DNA of 10,885 nt from an uncultured bacterium (GTDB lineage: Bacteria > Actinomycetota > Coriobacteriia > Coriobacteriales > Coriobacteriaceae): the NCBI GenBank assembly GCA_905215275.1, contig CAJMPE010000056.1:1-10885 (forward strand), read 5' to 3'. The position numbers and the translations under genes are program-made. Shown piece after piece: positions 1 through 5,431 of the stretch. Each line of letters starts with the position of its first letter. The stretch's first letter is position 1. The notes below the pieces were generated by a model that was not told the DNA's origin, did not search any database, and was given only the letters and a program-made list of their open reading frames with translations.

Positions 1-4
1 CAAA

Positions 5-27
5 GGAAAGCACTTAATGTGCTTTCC
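5..27. repeat. Perfect 9-bp hairpin at the window edge
   Basis: GGAAAGCAC (5-13) and GTGCTTTCC (19-27) form a perfect 9-bp stem around a 5-base loop, TTAAT. On the + strand no T-tract follows (GTCTTGCG). On the - strand the stem is followed by TTTG and then the window ends. It could be the terminator of a gene to the left or part of the structured region to the right. The sequence alone does not decide which. Confidence 0.45.
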
Positions 28-37
28 GTCTTGCGCA

Positions 38-129
38 GGACTGTAGAGCAGGAAAGTTCATATGCGCCGCCCGGCTCCCGCCGCTCTCGGGGGCATCTCT
101 CAAGCAAAAACTGTCGTTGGGTAAAGTCC
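38..129 (+). ncRNA. Possible structured RNA, weakly glycine-riboswitch-like
   Basis: This GC-rich stretch can fold. GGACT (38-42) can pair with AGTCC (125-129), enclosing a 7-bp stem with one G-U pair (74-80 with 88-94). The segment from about 95 to 110 (ATCTCTCAAGCAAAA) resembles the conserved 3' core of glycine aptamers, where CTCTCAGGCAAAA is usual. CGCCG at about 65-69 resembles the CGCCGAAGG core, but the AAGGRGC continuation is not clean. A predicted promoter lies downstream of it, so a direct link to cstA is doubtful. There is no protein-coding signal in 1-180. Confidence 0.25.
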
Positions 130-191
130 GAGGTTAGTGGCGTTTTATACCGAGAAATTCAAAAAAGTTGAAAATTCATTACATATTTGCG

Positions 192-220
192 TTGACTTTA
201 GGTAACTAAAGTTTCATACT
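192..220 (+). promoter_or_regulatory. Sigma70-type promoter for the cstA leader
   Basis: TTGACT (192-197, 5 of 6 matches to the -35 consensus) and CATACT (215-220, 4 of 6) are separated by exactly 17 bases, with an AT-rich stretch upstream. Transcription would start near 227. That gives a leader of about 235 bases before cstA, containing the leader peptide and attenuator. It is the best promoter match in the left 460 bases. Confidence 0.6.
195..212. promoter_or_regulatory. Inverted repeat inside the cstA promoter spacer, candidate operator
   Basis: ACTTTAG (195-201), a 4-base centre and CTAAAGT (206-212) make a perfect 7-bp inverted repeat. It begins inside the -35 box and fills most of the spacer to the -10 box. 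A dimeric repressor bound there would block RNA polymerase. The regulator is unknown and no candidate gene is adjacent. Confidence 0.4.
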
Positions 221-238
221 CCTTTTCAACCACTGGGG

Positions 239-267
239 GATGTGAACACGCACGGATCGTTCACATC
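239..267. repeat. 9-bp inverted repeat in the cstA leader
   Basis: GATGTGAAC (239-247) and GTTCACATC (259-267) are perfect inverted copies separated by 11 bases. They lie just downstream of the predicted transcription start. A further half copy, GTTCACA, is at 294-300, inside the start of the leader peptide. It may be an RNA hairpin or a protein-binding site. The half-sites TGTGA and TCACA recall CRP, but the 19-base gap between them is far wider than the CRP spacing of 6. Confidence 0.4.
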
Positions 268-291
268 ATGATTGAAGAGGATTTCTTAGGC

Positions 292-336
292 ATGTTCACA
301 CATCAGCTAAACATTATCAGCGTAGTAATTATCTGA
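292..336 (+). CDS. Branched-chain amino acid leader peptide (attenuator)
   Basis: This 14-codon ORF encodes MFTHQLNIISVVII and stops at TGA. Six of its last seven residues are Ile or Val, and there is a Leu just before. A purine-rich Shine-Dalgarno candidate (GAAGAGGA, 274-281) lies 10 bases upstream of ATG 292. An in-frame ATG at 268 would give a 22-residue form (MIEEDFLG at the front) but lacks a ribosome-binding site of its own. The ORF is followed by hairpins and a strong terminator, the order used in ribosome-mediated attenuation of ilv and leu operons. Ribosomes stalling at the Ile/Val codons (313-333) when charged tRNA is scarce would change leader folding. The peptide itself probably has no other role. 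It was read directly from the sequence; its function is inferred from composition and position. Confidence 0.65.
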   Translation: MFTHQLNIISVVII

Positions 337-384
337 TGCGGGTTAGCACATACAGCTAGCCCGTACGATAACGGGCGGCTGATG
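301..384 (+). promoter_or_regulatory. Alternative hairpins of the cstA attenuator
   Basis: Several mutually exclusive pairings can be drawn. CATCAG (301-306) can pair locally with CTGATG (333-338), or CATCAGC (301-307) with GCTGATG (378-384). GGGTTAGC (340-347) can pair with GCTAGCCC (355-362) with one G-U pair. GCCCGT (359-364), which shares four bases with that stem, can pair instead with ACGGGC (371-376). The first segment overlaps the leader-peptide codons, so a stalled ribosome would mask it. I could not identify a long antiterminator sequestering the terminator arm. Only GCCC (359-362) with GGGC (392-395) is evident, so the switching mechanism is unresolved. Confidence 0.5.
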
Positions 385-388
385 AAGA

Positions 389-426
389 TGAGGGCCGTCG
401 AGCGCAACCGACGGCCCTCATTTTTT
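389..426 (+). terminator. Intrinsic terminator (attenuator) before cstA
   Basis: TGAGGGCCGTCG (389-400) and CGACGGCCCTCA (409-420) form a perfect 12-bp stem with an 8-base loop, followed directly by six T residues (421-426). It lies 36 bases before the cstA start codon, with no gene ending nearby on the same strand except the leader peptide. It is therefore best read as a conditional terminator that reduces cstA transcription. Confidence 0.88.
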
Positions 427-461
427 ATGTCTGAGTAGTTCTTTTTAGAGGAGGAAATGTA

Positions 462-2351
462 ATGAACGGAGTTTTGCTCATGGTTGTGGCTGCGGCGGTG
501 CTCGCCTGCGGCTATCTGGGCTACGGCCGCTGGTTGGCCAACAAGTGGGGCGTTGACAAAGAGGCCCTCACGCCGGCCAAGCGCATGAAGGACGGCAAGA
601 GCTTCTCGCCCGTCTCCGCCTTCACCGCTTTCTCGCACCAGTTCAGCTCGATCTGCGGTGCCGGCCCTGTTACGGGTACGATCGTCGCCATGGCCTTTGG
701 CTGGCTGCCCGTCGTGCTCTGGGTCCTCGTCGGCGGCATCTTCTTTGGCGCCGTCCACGACTTCGGCGCCCTGTACGCTTCGATGAAGAACAACGGCAAG
801 TCGCTCGCTCAGCTCATCGAGAAGTACATCGGCAAGACCGGCCGTCGCCTGTTCCTGCTGTTCTGCTGGCTGTTCTGCATCATCGTCATCGCCGCTTTCA
901 CCGACATGGTCTGCAAGACGTTCATGTTCACCCCGGCCGTTGACGCTTCTGGCGCTGCTACCGGTGCCATCGACTTCACCAAGTCCTATGCCGCCGGCTG
1001 CGCTGGCACCATCTCCATCCTGTTCACCTTCGTCGCCATGGCCTTTGGTTGGGCCCAGAAGAAGTTCAACCTCACCGGCGCTGCAGAGTTCGTCACCGGC
1101 GTGGTGCTCATGGTTCTCATGTTCGCCGTTGGTATGCAGTTCCCGGTTTATCTGACCAAGTTCCAGTGGTTCGCTGTCGTCATGGTCTACCTGGTCTTCG
1201 CTGGCGCTATGCCCATCCAGATGCTCAAGACCCCGCGCGACTACCTCACTTCCATCATGATGATCGTCATGATCGCCTGCGCTGTCCTCGGCATCGTTGT
1301 CCTGGGTGTTCACGGCCAGGCTACGATGACCGCTCCGGTCTTCACTGGCTTCTCTGGTGCCTCCGGCATGATGTTCCCGGTCCTGTTTGTCTCCGTTGCT
1401 TGCGGCGCTCTCTCCGGTTTCCACAGCCTCGTTTCTTCTGGTACCTCCTCCAAGCAGGTTGAGAAGGAGCAGGACGCCGTCAAGGTCGGTTACGGCGCTA
1501 TGGTCGTCGAGTCCTTCGTCGGTATCCTTGCCATCATCGTTGCCGGCATCATGTTCTCCGACATGAACACCGCCGGTACCGGCGCCCTTAACGCCGGCGT
1601 CGCTTCCACCCCGTTCCAGATCTTTGCCGCTGGCATCTCCCGCGGCATGCAGGCCTTCGGTGTTGACGGCACGCTCGCAACCGTCTTCATGACCATGAAC
1701 GTCTCCGCTCTGGCCCTGACCTCGCTCGATGCCGTCGCCCGCATCGCCCGCACCTCGTTCTCCGAGTTCTTTGCCCAGACCAACGACGCCCTGGCCATCG
1801 AGTCCAAGGCCGGCTACATGAAGGTCCTCGGCAACCCCTGGTTCGCCACGGTTGTCACCCTGCTTCCTGGTCTCGCCCTCGCTTTTGGTGGCTATGCCAA
1901 CATCTGGCCGCTCTTTGGTGCTTCCAACCAGCTGCTCGGCGGCATGACCATGATCACCCTCGCCGTGTTCTGCAAGTGCACCGGCCGCAAGGGTTGGATG
2001 CTCTACGTGCCCGTCGTCTTCCTGCTCTGCTGCACCTTCACCTCGCTGGTCCAGAGCGCCATGGGCTGCATGACCGCTGTCCAGGCTTACGGCTTCTTCG
2101 GTACCATCCCGGCCACCGCTACCACGGCTGCCGTCTCCGTCGCCGCCACCAAGGGCCTGCAGCTCGTCTTCGCCGTCCTGCTGATGGTCCTGGGCCTCAT
2201 CGTTGCCGTCAACTGCCTCAAGGAGTTCTTCGGCAAGGAGGCCGGTTCCATGCCCGACGAGGAGCCCGAGTGGTCCGAGATGGGCAAGGCCGAGTATGGC
2301 CGCGCCGCTGCCGCCGAGGCTCCTGCCGACGCCGAGGCCGCCAAGGCCTAG
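462..2351 (+). CDS. cstA: CstA family transporter (carbon starvation protein A)
   Basis: A 629-residue polytopic membrane protein of the CstA family. Characterised members import peptides (CstA) or pyruvate (BtsT) under nutrient limitation. Family hallmarks are visible in order: HQFSSICGAGPVTGT at 59-73, a GGIFFGAVHDFGALY block at 91-105, GALSGFHSLVSSGTS at 315-329, LTSLDAVARIARTSF at 419-433, and WPLFGASNQLLGG at 482-494. About 15 hydrophobic spans run from residue 3 to 585. The C-terminal 40 residues are acidic and alanine-rich and probably cytoplasmic. It is shorter than E. coli CstA (about 700) but normal for the compact Gram-positive type. The start is fixed by AGAGGAGG (447-454), 7 bases before ATG. 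Expression appears to be governed by the upstream promoter, leader peptide and terminator. The substrate cannot be read from the sequence; branched-chain control would fit peptides or amino-acid-derived acids. Confidence 0.95.
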   Translation: MNGVLLMVVAAAVLACGYLGYGRWLANKWGVDKEALTPAKRMKDGKSFSPVSAFTAFSHQFSSICGAGPVTGTIVAMAFGWLPVVLWVLVGGIFFGAVHDFGALYASMKNNGKSLAQLIEKYIGKTGRRLFLLFCWLFCIIVIAAFTDMVCKTFMFTPAVDASGAATGAIDFTKSYAAGCAGTISILFTFVAMAFGWAQKKFNLTGAAEFVTGVVLMVLMFAVGMQFPVYLTKFQWFAVVMVYLVFAGAMPIQMLKTPRDYLTSIMMIVMIACAVLGIVVLGVHGQATMTAPVFTGFSGASGMMFPVLFVSVACGALSGFHSLVSSGTSSKQVEKEQDAVKVGYGAMVVESFVGILAIIVAGIMFSDMNTAGTGALNAGVASTPFQIFAAGISRGMQAFGVDGTLATVFMTMNVSALALTSLDAVARIARTSFSEFFAQTNDALAIESKAGYMKVLGNPWFATVVTLLPGLALAFGGYANIWPLFGASNQLLGGMTMITLAVFCKCTGRKGWMLYVPVVFLLCCTFTSLVQSAMGCMTAVQAYGFFGTIPATATTAAVSVAATKGLQLVFAVLLMVLGLIVAVNCLKEFFGKEAGSMPDEEPEWSEMGKAEYGRAAAAEAPADAEAAKA

Positions 2352-2390
2352 TCAGCTTGATGGACTAACCGTTCCATCCATATGACTCGG

Positions 2391-2429
2391 AAAGACCGGG
2401 TCCGCAACGATGCGGACCCGGTCTTTTTT
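2391..2429 (+). terminator. Intrinsic terminator after cstA
   Basis: GACCGGGTCCGC (2394-2405) and GCGGACCCGGTC (2412-2423) form a perfect 12-bp stem around a 6-base loop, followed by six T residues (2424-2429). It lies 43 bases after the cstA stop codon, so cstA is probably monocistronic and the next gene has its own promoter. Confidence 0.93.
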
Positions 2430-2534
2430 CTTGCGAGAACGGGTGATGCATGGGTGTCCTCGCAGATGTTTTGCGTGGATGGGCTCGTGCGTTGTACCAT
2501 ATAGACGTATATGTGTGCATATGAAAGGGGCCCC

Positions 2535-4694
2535 GTGGCCAAGACGGTATATTCCGATAACCAACAAAATGTCGATGCTCTGGCTGAGCGTCTGAGCGGA
2601 CAAACGTCGCTTTCTGCCGAGCGGGCCAAGCTGGTTGCCTACGACCTGCTCTGCCGCAAGGCACTCAAGATCAAGTCGAGCGCGCTGGCACAGATTTTTC
2701 GCTCCGTGGATAAGGAGTGCGATACCAAGGCGATGCGCGATGAGCTTATCGCGGCAAAGATCGTGACCAAGATCGAGGGCAGCGGCATTAACGGCCGCCC
2801 GGCGTTCTATACCATCAATGCCGAGATTCATGATGCCCAGGAGCAGCCTGTCGAGGATTCCGTTGAGGCGCCTGCTGCGGAAGAAGTCGCCCCGCGTGAG
2901 CATATCGATACTGACGAGCTGCTCGATGAGCATGTCGTGCGTGCCTTTACCGCCAAGGCGGGCCGAGGCGGCTTTGGCGGGGGCGGCAAGCGCGATGCGC
3001 AGCGCCGCGCTCAGCAGGAGCGATTCCGTCGCGCTGTGGCTCAAAAGGATGGGGCCGTTACCGATGTTGTCGAGAACGAGCCTGTCGCCGAGCCGCAGGA
3101 GCCTGTGAAAGAGGAAAAGTCCGCTGAGCCTCAGGAACCCAAGCGTTGTCGCGGTGCGCATTTTAAGGCCGAGCAGCAGGATGTTGTGCGCGAGGCCGAA
3201 GAGGCTGCCGAGGTTGCAGACGATTCCGAGAAGCCGGCCAAGAAGGCCTCAGGCTCGTGCCGTCCCGGTCGCGGCTTTGCAGGTCGCACGTACCCCGTAA
3301 AGCGTCAGGAGAAGGTTAATCAGGTTCCGGAGATGCGGGCCGAGAAGGCCGTGAAGCCTGCCGAGCCGGAAGTCCGTGAACAGAAGCCTGTTGATGAGCA
3401 GACTGCGTCCGATACGGAGACTCAGGGCCAGCAGCCTGCGGTTGAACAGACGGGGGAGGGTACTTCGAGCAAGCCTCGCCGCCGCCGTCATCGTGGCGGT
3501 CGCGGCTCTAACGCTCAGGATGCCGCCGAGAATGTAGCGCCGCGCGACGAAGATGCGAAGGTGGATGCTCCAATGGAGCAGCCCAAGCGTCAGCCGGCGA
3601 AGGAGGGCAAGCCCGAACGTTCGCAGAAGCAGACGTCTACTTCGAAACGTGAGCGCAGTGTCCAAGGCGATTCTAAGCGCAAGTCTCAGAAGAAGCCCGA
3701 TTCTGCTGCAGCAGATACGGCTGCCCAGCAGACTGAGTCGACTACCCATGGCGAGGTTTCGGCGTTTGCCCTGGCACGCGTTCTGGGCAGGCAGCTGCTC
3801 AAGGTCGTCCCCACGCCCACGGCGCTCTCCAAAATTAAGGAACAGCAGACCCAGATCATTAAGGTCGAGGGCAAGGACGGCAAAAAGGCTCCGCAGCGCA
3901 CTCAGCACAACGAGATGTCCAACCGCAAGATTGCCGAGGAGATTGCGATCATCCAGGCTTGGATAGAGCAGAATCGCGGCGCCGACACGCCGGTCGCTTC
4001 GCGTCGCCAGCGCGCCTACCAGATTTTTAACGATGAGAAGGCCTTTGACGGCAAGCATGGCGAGCGTCTGATTCGGCGTATGACCGAAAAGGGCATTAGC
4101 ATGCAGGCAATCAAGGTTGCTCCCAACCGTCCTGTGCACTTTACGGGCTTCTTTACGCTGGGCGCCGACAAGCCGTTCATTATGGTCGAGAACCTGGACA
4201 CCTATGACGAGATCGTCAAGCTCCTGCGCGGCCGCAAGCACGCCAAGCTTTTTGGCACCAAGGTGGGTGGCGTGATCTTTGGCGGCGGCTGCAAGGCGAG
4301 CGTTTCACACGCACTGGATGATTATCTGGCCGAGATCGGCTATCGCTTTAACTATGTCTACTACGTGGGCGACATCGACCGAGAGGGTGCGCGCATTGTC
4401 GAGCAGACCCGTAACGCCAATGTGGTTGAGATTCGCCTGCATGCCGGTATGTATCGCGCCATGCTCGCCGAGCACAAGCGTCGCGTGAAGGCCGGCGGCG
4501 AGTGCGAGCCCGCGGCTGCCAACCAGGGTGTACCGCAGAACCTGGCGGCGACGATCAAGGATCTGCCCATGGTCACGCGCGTACAGTTCCGCAACGTGCT
4601 GCGTGAGGGCGGACGCATTCCGCAGGAGATTCTGATGACCGCCGACTATCGGGATGGCGACTCGGGAAGCTTCGACCGCATGCTGAACAGCTAA
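2535..4694 (+). CDS. Orphan JetD-like Toprim protein with winged-helix-like N-terminus
   Basis: A 719-residue soluble protein. Residues about 12-96 are helical and end in a GSGINGRPAFYTI segment that looks like the wing of a winged helix. Residues about 100-404 are low-complexity, rich in Glu, Lys, Ala, Pro and Arg, with RG and KPRRRRHRGGRG-like basic clusters, so probably disordered. Residues about 407-719 look globular. They carry a Toprim signature: VEN with Glu552, a GGG turn at 583-585, and YYVGDIDREG with Asp613 and Asp615. This order (ENx, GGG, GDID) resembles the C-terminal domain of Wadjet JetD (DUF2220), the DNA-cleaving subunit. JetD is usually about 400 residues and encoded with JetA, JetB and JetC, none of which is here. 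The GTG start at 2535 is preferred because AAAGGGG (2524-2530) precedes it; the upstream in-frame ATG at 2511 has no ribosome-binding site. DNA binding and metal-dependent cleavage are inferred. No convincing promoter was found. Confidence 0.8.
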   Translation: MAKTVYSDNQQNVDALAERLSGQTSLSAERAKLVAYDLLCRKALKIKSSALAQIFRSVDKECDTKAMRDELIAAKIVTKIEGSGINGRPAFYTINAEIHDAQEQPVEDSVEAPAAEEVAPREHIDTDELLDEHVVRAFTAKAGRGGFGGGGKRDAQRRAQQERFRRAVAQKDGAVTDVVENEPVAEPQEPVKEEKSAEPQEPKRCRGAHFKAEQQDVVREAEEAAEVADDSEKPAKKASGSCRPGRGFAGRTYPVKRQEKVNQVPEMRAEKAVKPAEPEVREQKPVDEQTASDTETQGQQPAVEQTGEGTSSKPRRRRHRGGRGSNAQDAAENVAPRDEDAKVDAPMEQPKRQPAKEGKPERSQKQTSTSKRERSVQGDSKRKSQKKPDSAAADTAAQQTESTTHGEVSAFALARVLGRQLLKVVPTPTALSKIKEQQTQIIKVEGKDGKKAPQRTQHNEMSNRKIAEEIAIIQAWIEQNRGADTPVASRRQRAYQIFNDEKAFDGKHGERLIRRMTEKGISMQAIKVAPNRPVHFTGFFTLGADKPFIMVENLDTYDEIVKLLRGRKHAKLFGTKVGGVIFGGGCKASVSHALDDYLAEIGYRFNYVYYVGDIDREGARIVEQTRNANVVEIRLHAGMYRAMLAEHKRRVKAGGECEPAAANQGVPQNLAATIKDLPMVTRVQFRNVLREGGRIPQEILMTADYRDGDSGSFDRMLNS

Positions 4695-4697
4695 ATT

Positions 4698-4726
4698 CCG
4701 CCGTTCTAACGAACGGCGGTCTTCTT
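4698..4726 (+). terminator. Intrinsic terminator after the JetD-like gene
   Basis: CCGCCGTT (4698-4705) pairs with AACGGCGG (4712-4719), and the stem can extend one more base pair to leave a 4-base loop. It is followed by TCTTCTT (4720-4726), a T-rich but interrupted tract. It begins 4 bases after the stop codon. Confidence 0.7.
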
Positions 4727-4734
4727 GACGCTGC

Positions 4735-4834
4735 GAGGGGTCCTGGCACGGCAATCTGACGTTCAACTTCGGCGGCGCGACCAGAAGGTCAGCGCCGCCT
4801 TGTTTCACGTCACCTTGCCATACCAGGACCCCTC
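4735..4834. repeat. 100-base imperfect palindrome, hairpin element
   Basis: Five paired blocks share one centre at 4784.5. GAGGGGTCCTGG (4735-4746) pairs with 4823-4834 over 12 bp, GGCAA (4750-4754) with 4815-4819, TGACGT (4757-4762) with 4807-4812, GGCGGCGC (4771-4778) with 4792-4799, and GACC (4779-4782) with GGTC (4787-4790), capped by AGAA. Small symmetric internal loops and one bulged A separate them. Weak pairing continues outward (TTGACGCTGC to the left, TCGCTGTCACG to the right). No protein is evident inside. It could be a miniature transposable element, a REP/BIME-like repeat or the DNA for a structured RNA. It lies directly after the preceding terminator. Confidence 0.75.
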
Positions 4835-5011
4835 TCGCTGTCACGTCCAAAACATCGAGGTCACGTGGCCTTCTTTGCGTGCGGAACTCGCGACAAACTT
4901 AATGCCCGGCCCGCCGGGGCCACGCGCTATTTTGTAGATGGCGGCTCGCTTTTCGGAAATGGGCTGATATTTCTTGATGCAAGGCGCTCTTGGTCGTTAT
5001 GGGCCTGGGGC

Positions 5012-5061
5012 GCCTTCGCGTTTCCTCAGCTCCGCACCCCTGGCGGGTTCGAATCCCTCCG
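5012..5061 (+). repeat. tRNA-3'-half-like repeat, copy A
   Basis: The copy runs from GCCTTCGCGTTTCC through AGCTCCGCACCC to GGCGGGTTCGAATCCCTCCG. It matches copy B (5195-5243) over about 48 positions with a few differences. GGGTTCGAATCCC is a tRNA T-arm core, and the stem-like segment before it recalls a long variable arm. No acceptor 5' half, D-arm or anticodon arm precedes it, so this is not a functional tRNA gene. The bases between it and the palindrome (4835-5011) show no gene or other convincing structure. Confidence 0.6.
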
Positions 5062-5111
5062 TTTGTTACCCTTGAATGGAAAGTCGAGATGCGGGGAGCC
5101 CGTTGCTGGTA

Positions 5112-5127
5112 TGGGACGGAGGGATTC
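5112..5127 (-). repeat. 16-base copy of the tRNA-Gln 3' end
   Basis: TGGGACGGAGGGATTC at 5112-5127 is identical to 5303-5318. The latter, on the minus strand, is the acceptor 3' strand plus part of the T-arm of the tRNA-Gln gene. The match ends where the tRNA would continue into TCGAACC. This is what a duplicated tRNA end or an attachment-site remnant would leave, though a short match of this kind can also arise by repeat shuffling. Confidence 0.6.
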
Positions 5128-5194
5128 CGCGTCCGCCTTTTCGGCGGCCGCGTGCCGCTGCGTCGCTTCGCTCCTTGCGTGCTGCGCTGGAAAA

Positions 5195-5243
5195 CGCTTC
5201 GCGTTTCCTTAGCTCCGCACCCTTGCGGGTTCGAATCCCCTCG
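5195..5243 (+). repeat. tRNA-3'-half-like repeat, copy B
   Basis: Second copy of the element at 5012-5061, about 182 bases further on: GCTTCGCGTTTCCTTAGC, CCGCACCCTTGCGG (a 4-bp stem) and GGGTTCGAATCCCC. The sequence immediately upstream (5130-5194) is very GC-rich, with a CCGCC-TTTTC-GGCGG hairpin at 5133-5147 and CGCTTCGC-like repeats. Minus-strand translations through here give Arg/Gly-rich tRNA-derived peptides, not a believable protein. Confidence 0.6.
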
Positions 5244-5250
5244 CTTGCCC

Positions 5251-5289
5251 ACAAGAAAGCGCCCCGGGCTGATGAAAGCCCGGGGCGCT
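5251..5289 (-). terminator. Intrinsic terminator of tRNA-Gln
   Basis: On the minus strand, AGCGCCCCGGGCT pairs with AGCCCGGGGCGCT (5277-5289 with 5258-5270), a 13-bp GC-rich stem with a 6-base loop. TTTCTTGT follows on that strand (down to 5251). It begins 10 bases after the CCA end of the tRNA. Confidence 0.82.
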
Positions 5290-5298
5290 CAGTTACTT

Positions 5299-5373
5299 TG
5301 GCTGGGACGGAGGGATTCGAACCCCCAACAGCCGGCACCAAAAACCGGAGTTCTACCGTTGAACTACGTCCCA
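5299..5373 (-). tRNA. tRNA-Gln (anticodon UUG), CCA encoded
   Basis: A complete cloverleaf reads on the minus strand. The acceptor is TGGGACG with CGTCCCA (7 bp), the D-stem GTTC with GAAC, the anticodon stem CCGGT with GCCGG, and the loop TTTTGGT, giving anticodon TTG at 5339-5341. The T-arm is GGGGG-TTCGAAT-CCCTC. Discriminator G and an encoded CCA close the gene at 5299, for 75 bases in total. The U1-A72 pair and G73 are identity features of bacterial glutamine tRNAs. The gene lies 36 bases beyond the stop codon of the CwlM-like gene on the same strand, with its own terminator after it. Confidence 0.97.
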
Positions 5374-5402
5374 GTATGGGTGTTGCCAAAAGCAACTCGT
5401 CT

Positions 5403-5431
5403 AGTTTACCTAATCTGCGAGGGCATCGCAA
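5403..5431 (-). promoter_or_regulatory. Candidate promoter for tRNA-Gln
   Basis: Read on the minus strand, TTGCGA (5431-5426) and TAAACT (5408-5403) are 17 bases apart, each with 4 of 6 consensus matches. Transcription would begin near 5396, about 23 bases before the tRNA. The -35 box overlaps the last codons of the CwlM-like gene, and read-through from that gene is also possible. Confidence 0.4.

Noticed and set aside
239..267. CRP-type site in the cstA leader, as in E. coli cstA control
   Set aside because: The TGTGA and TCACA halves are 19 bases apart instead of 6 and lie downstream of the predicted start site.
303..1424. Minus-strand reading frame rich in Asp, Glu, His and Gly opposite cstA
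   Set aside because: Biased composition typical of the antisense of a GC-rich membrane protein gene, and it covers the attenuator. cstA is unmistakable.
2511..2534. ATG at 2511 as start of the JetD-like gene
   Set aside because: No Shine-Dalgarno sequence precedes it. GTG at 2535 has AAAGGGG just upstream.
3249..4241. Minus-strand 330-codon frame opposite the JetD-like gene
   Set aside because: Leu/Arg-rich antisense shadow without a recognisable domain. The + strand frame has conserved motifs.
2535..4694. Complete Wadjet defence operon
   Set aside because: No JetA, JetB or JetC-like gene lies on either side; the neighbours are cstA and a repeat/tRNA region with terminators at both ends.
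5012..5243. CRISPR array or a second complete tRNA gene
   Set aside because: Only two imperfect copies with unequal surroundings and no regular spacers. Neither copy has a 5' half, D-arm or anticodon arm.
4899..5431. Minus-strand reading frames giving GDSNPQ- and GIRTR-type peptides
   Set aside because: These are translations of tRNA T-arm sequences and GC-rich repeats, a well-known source of false proteins. There is no ribosome-binding site or domain.
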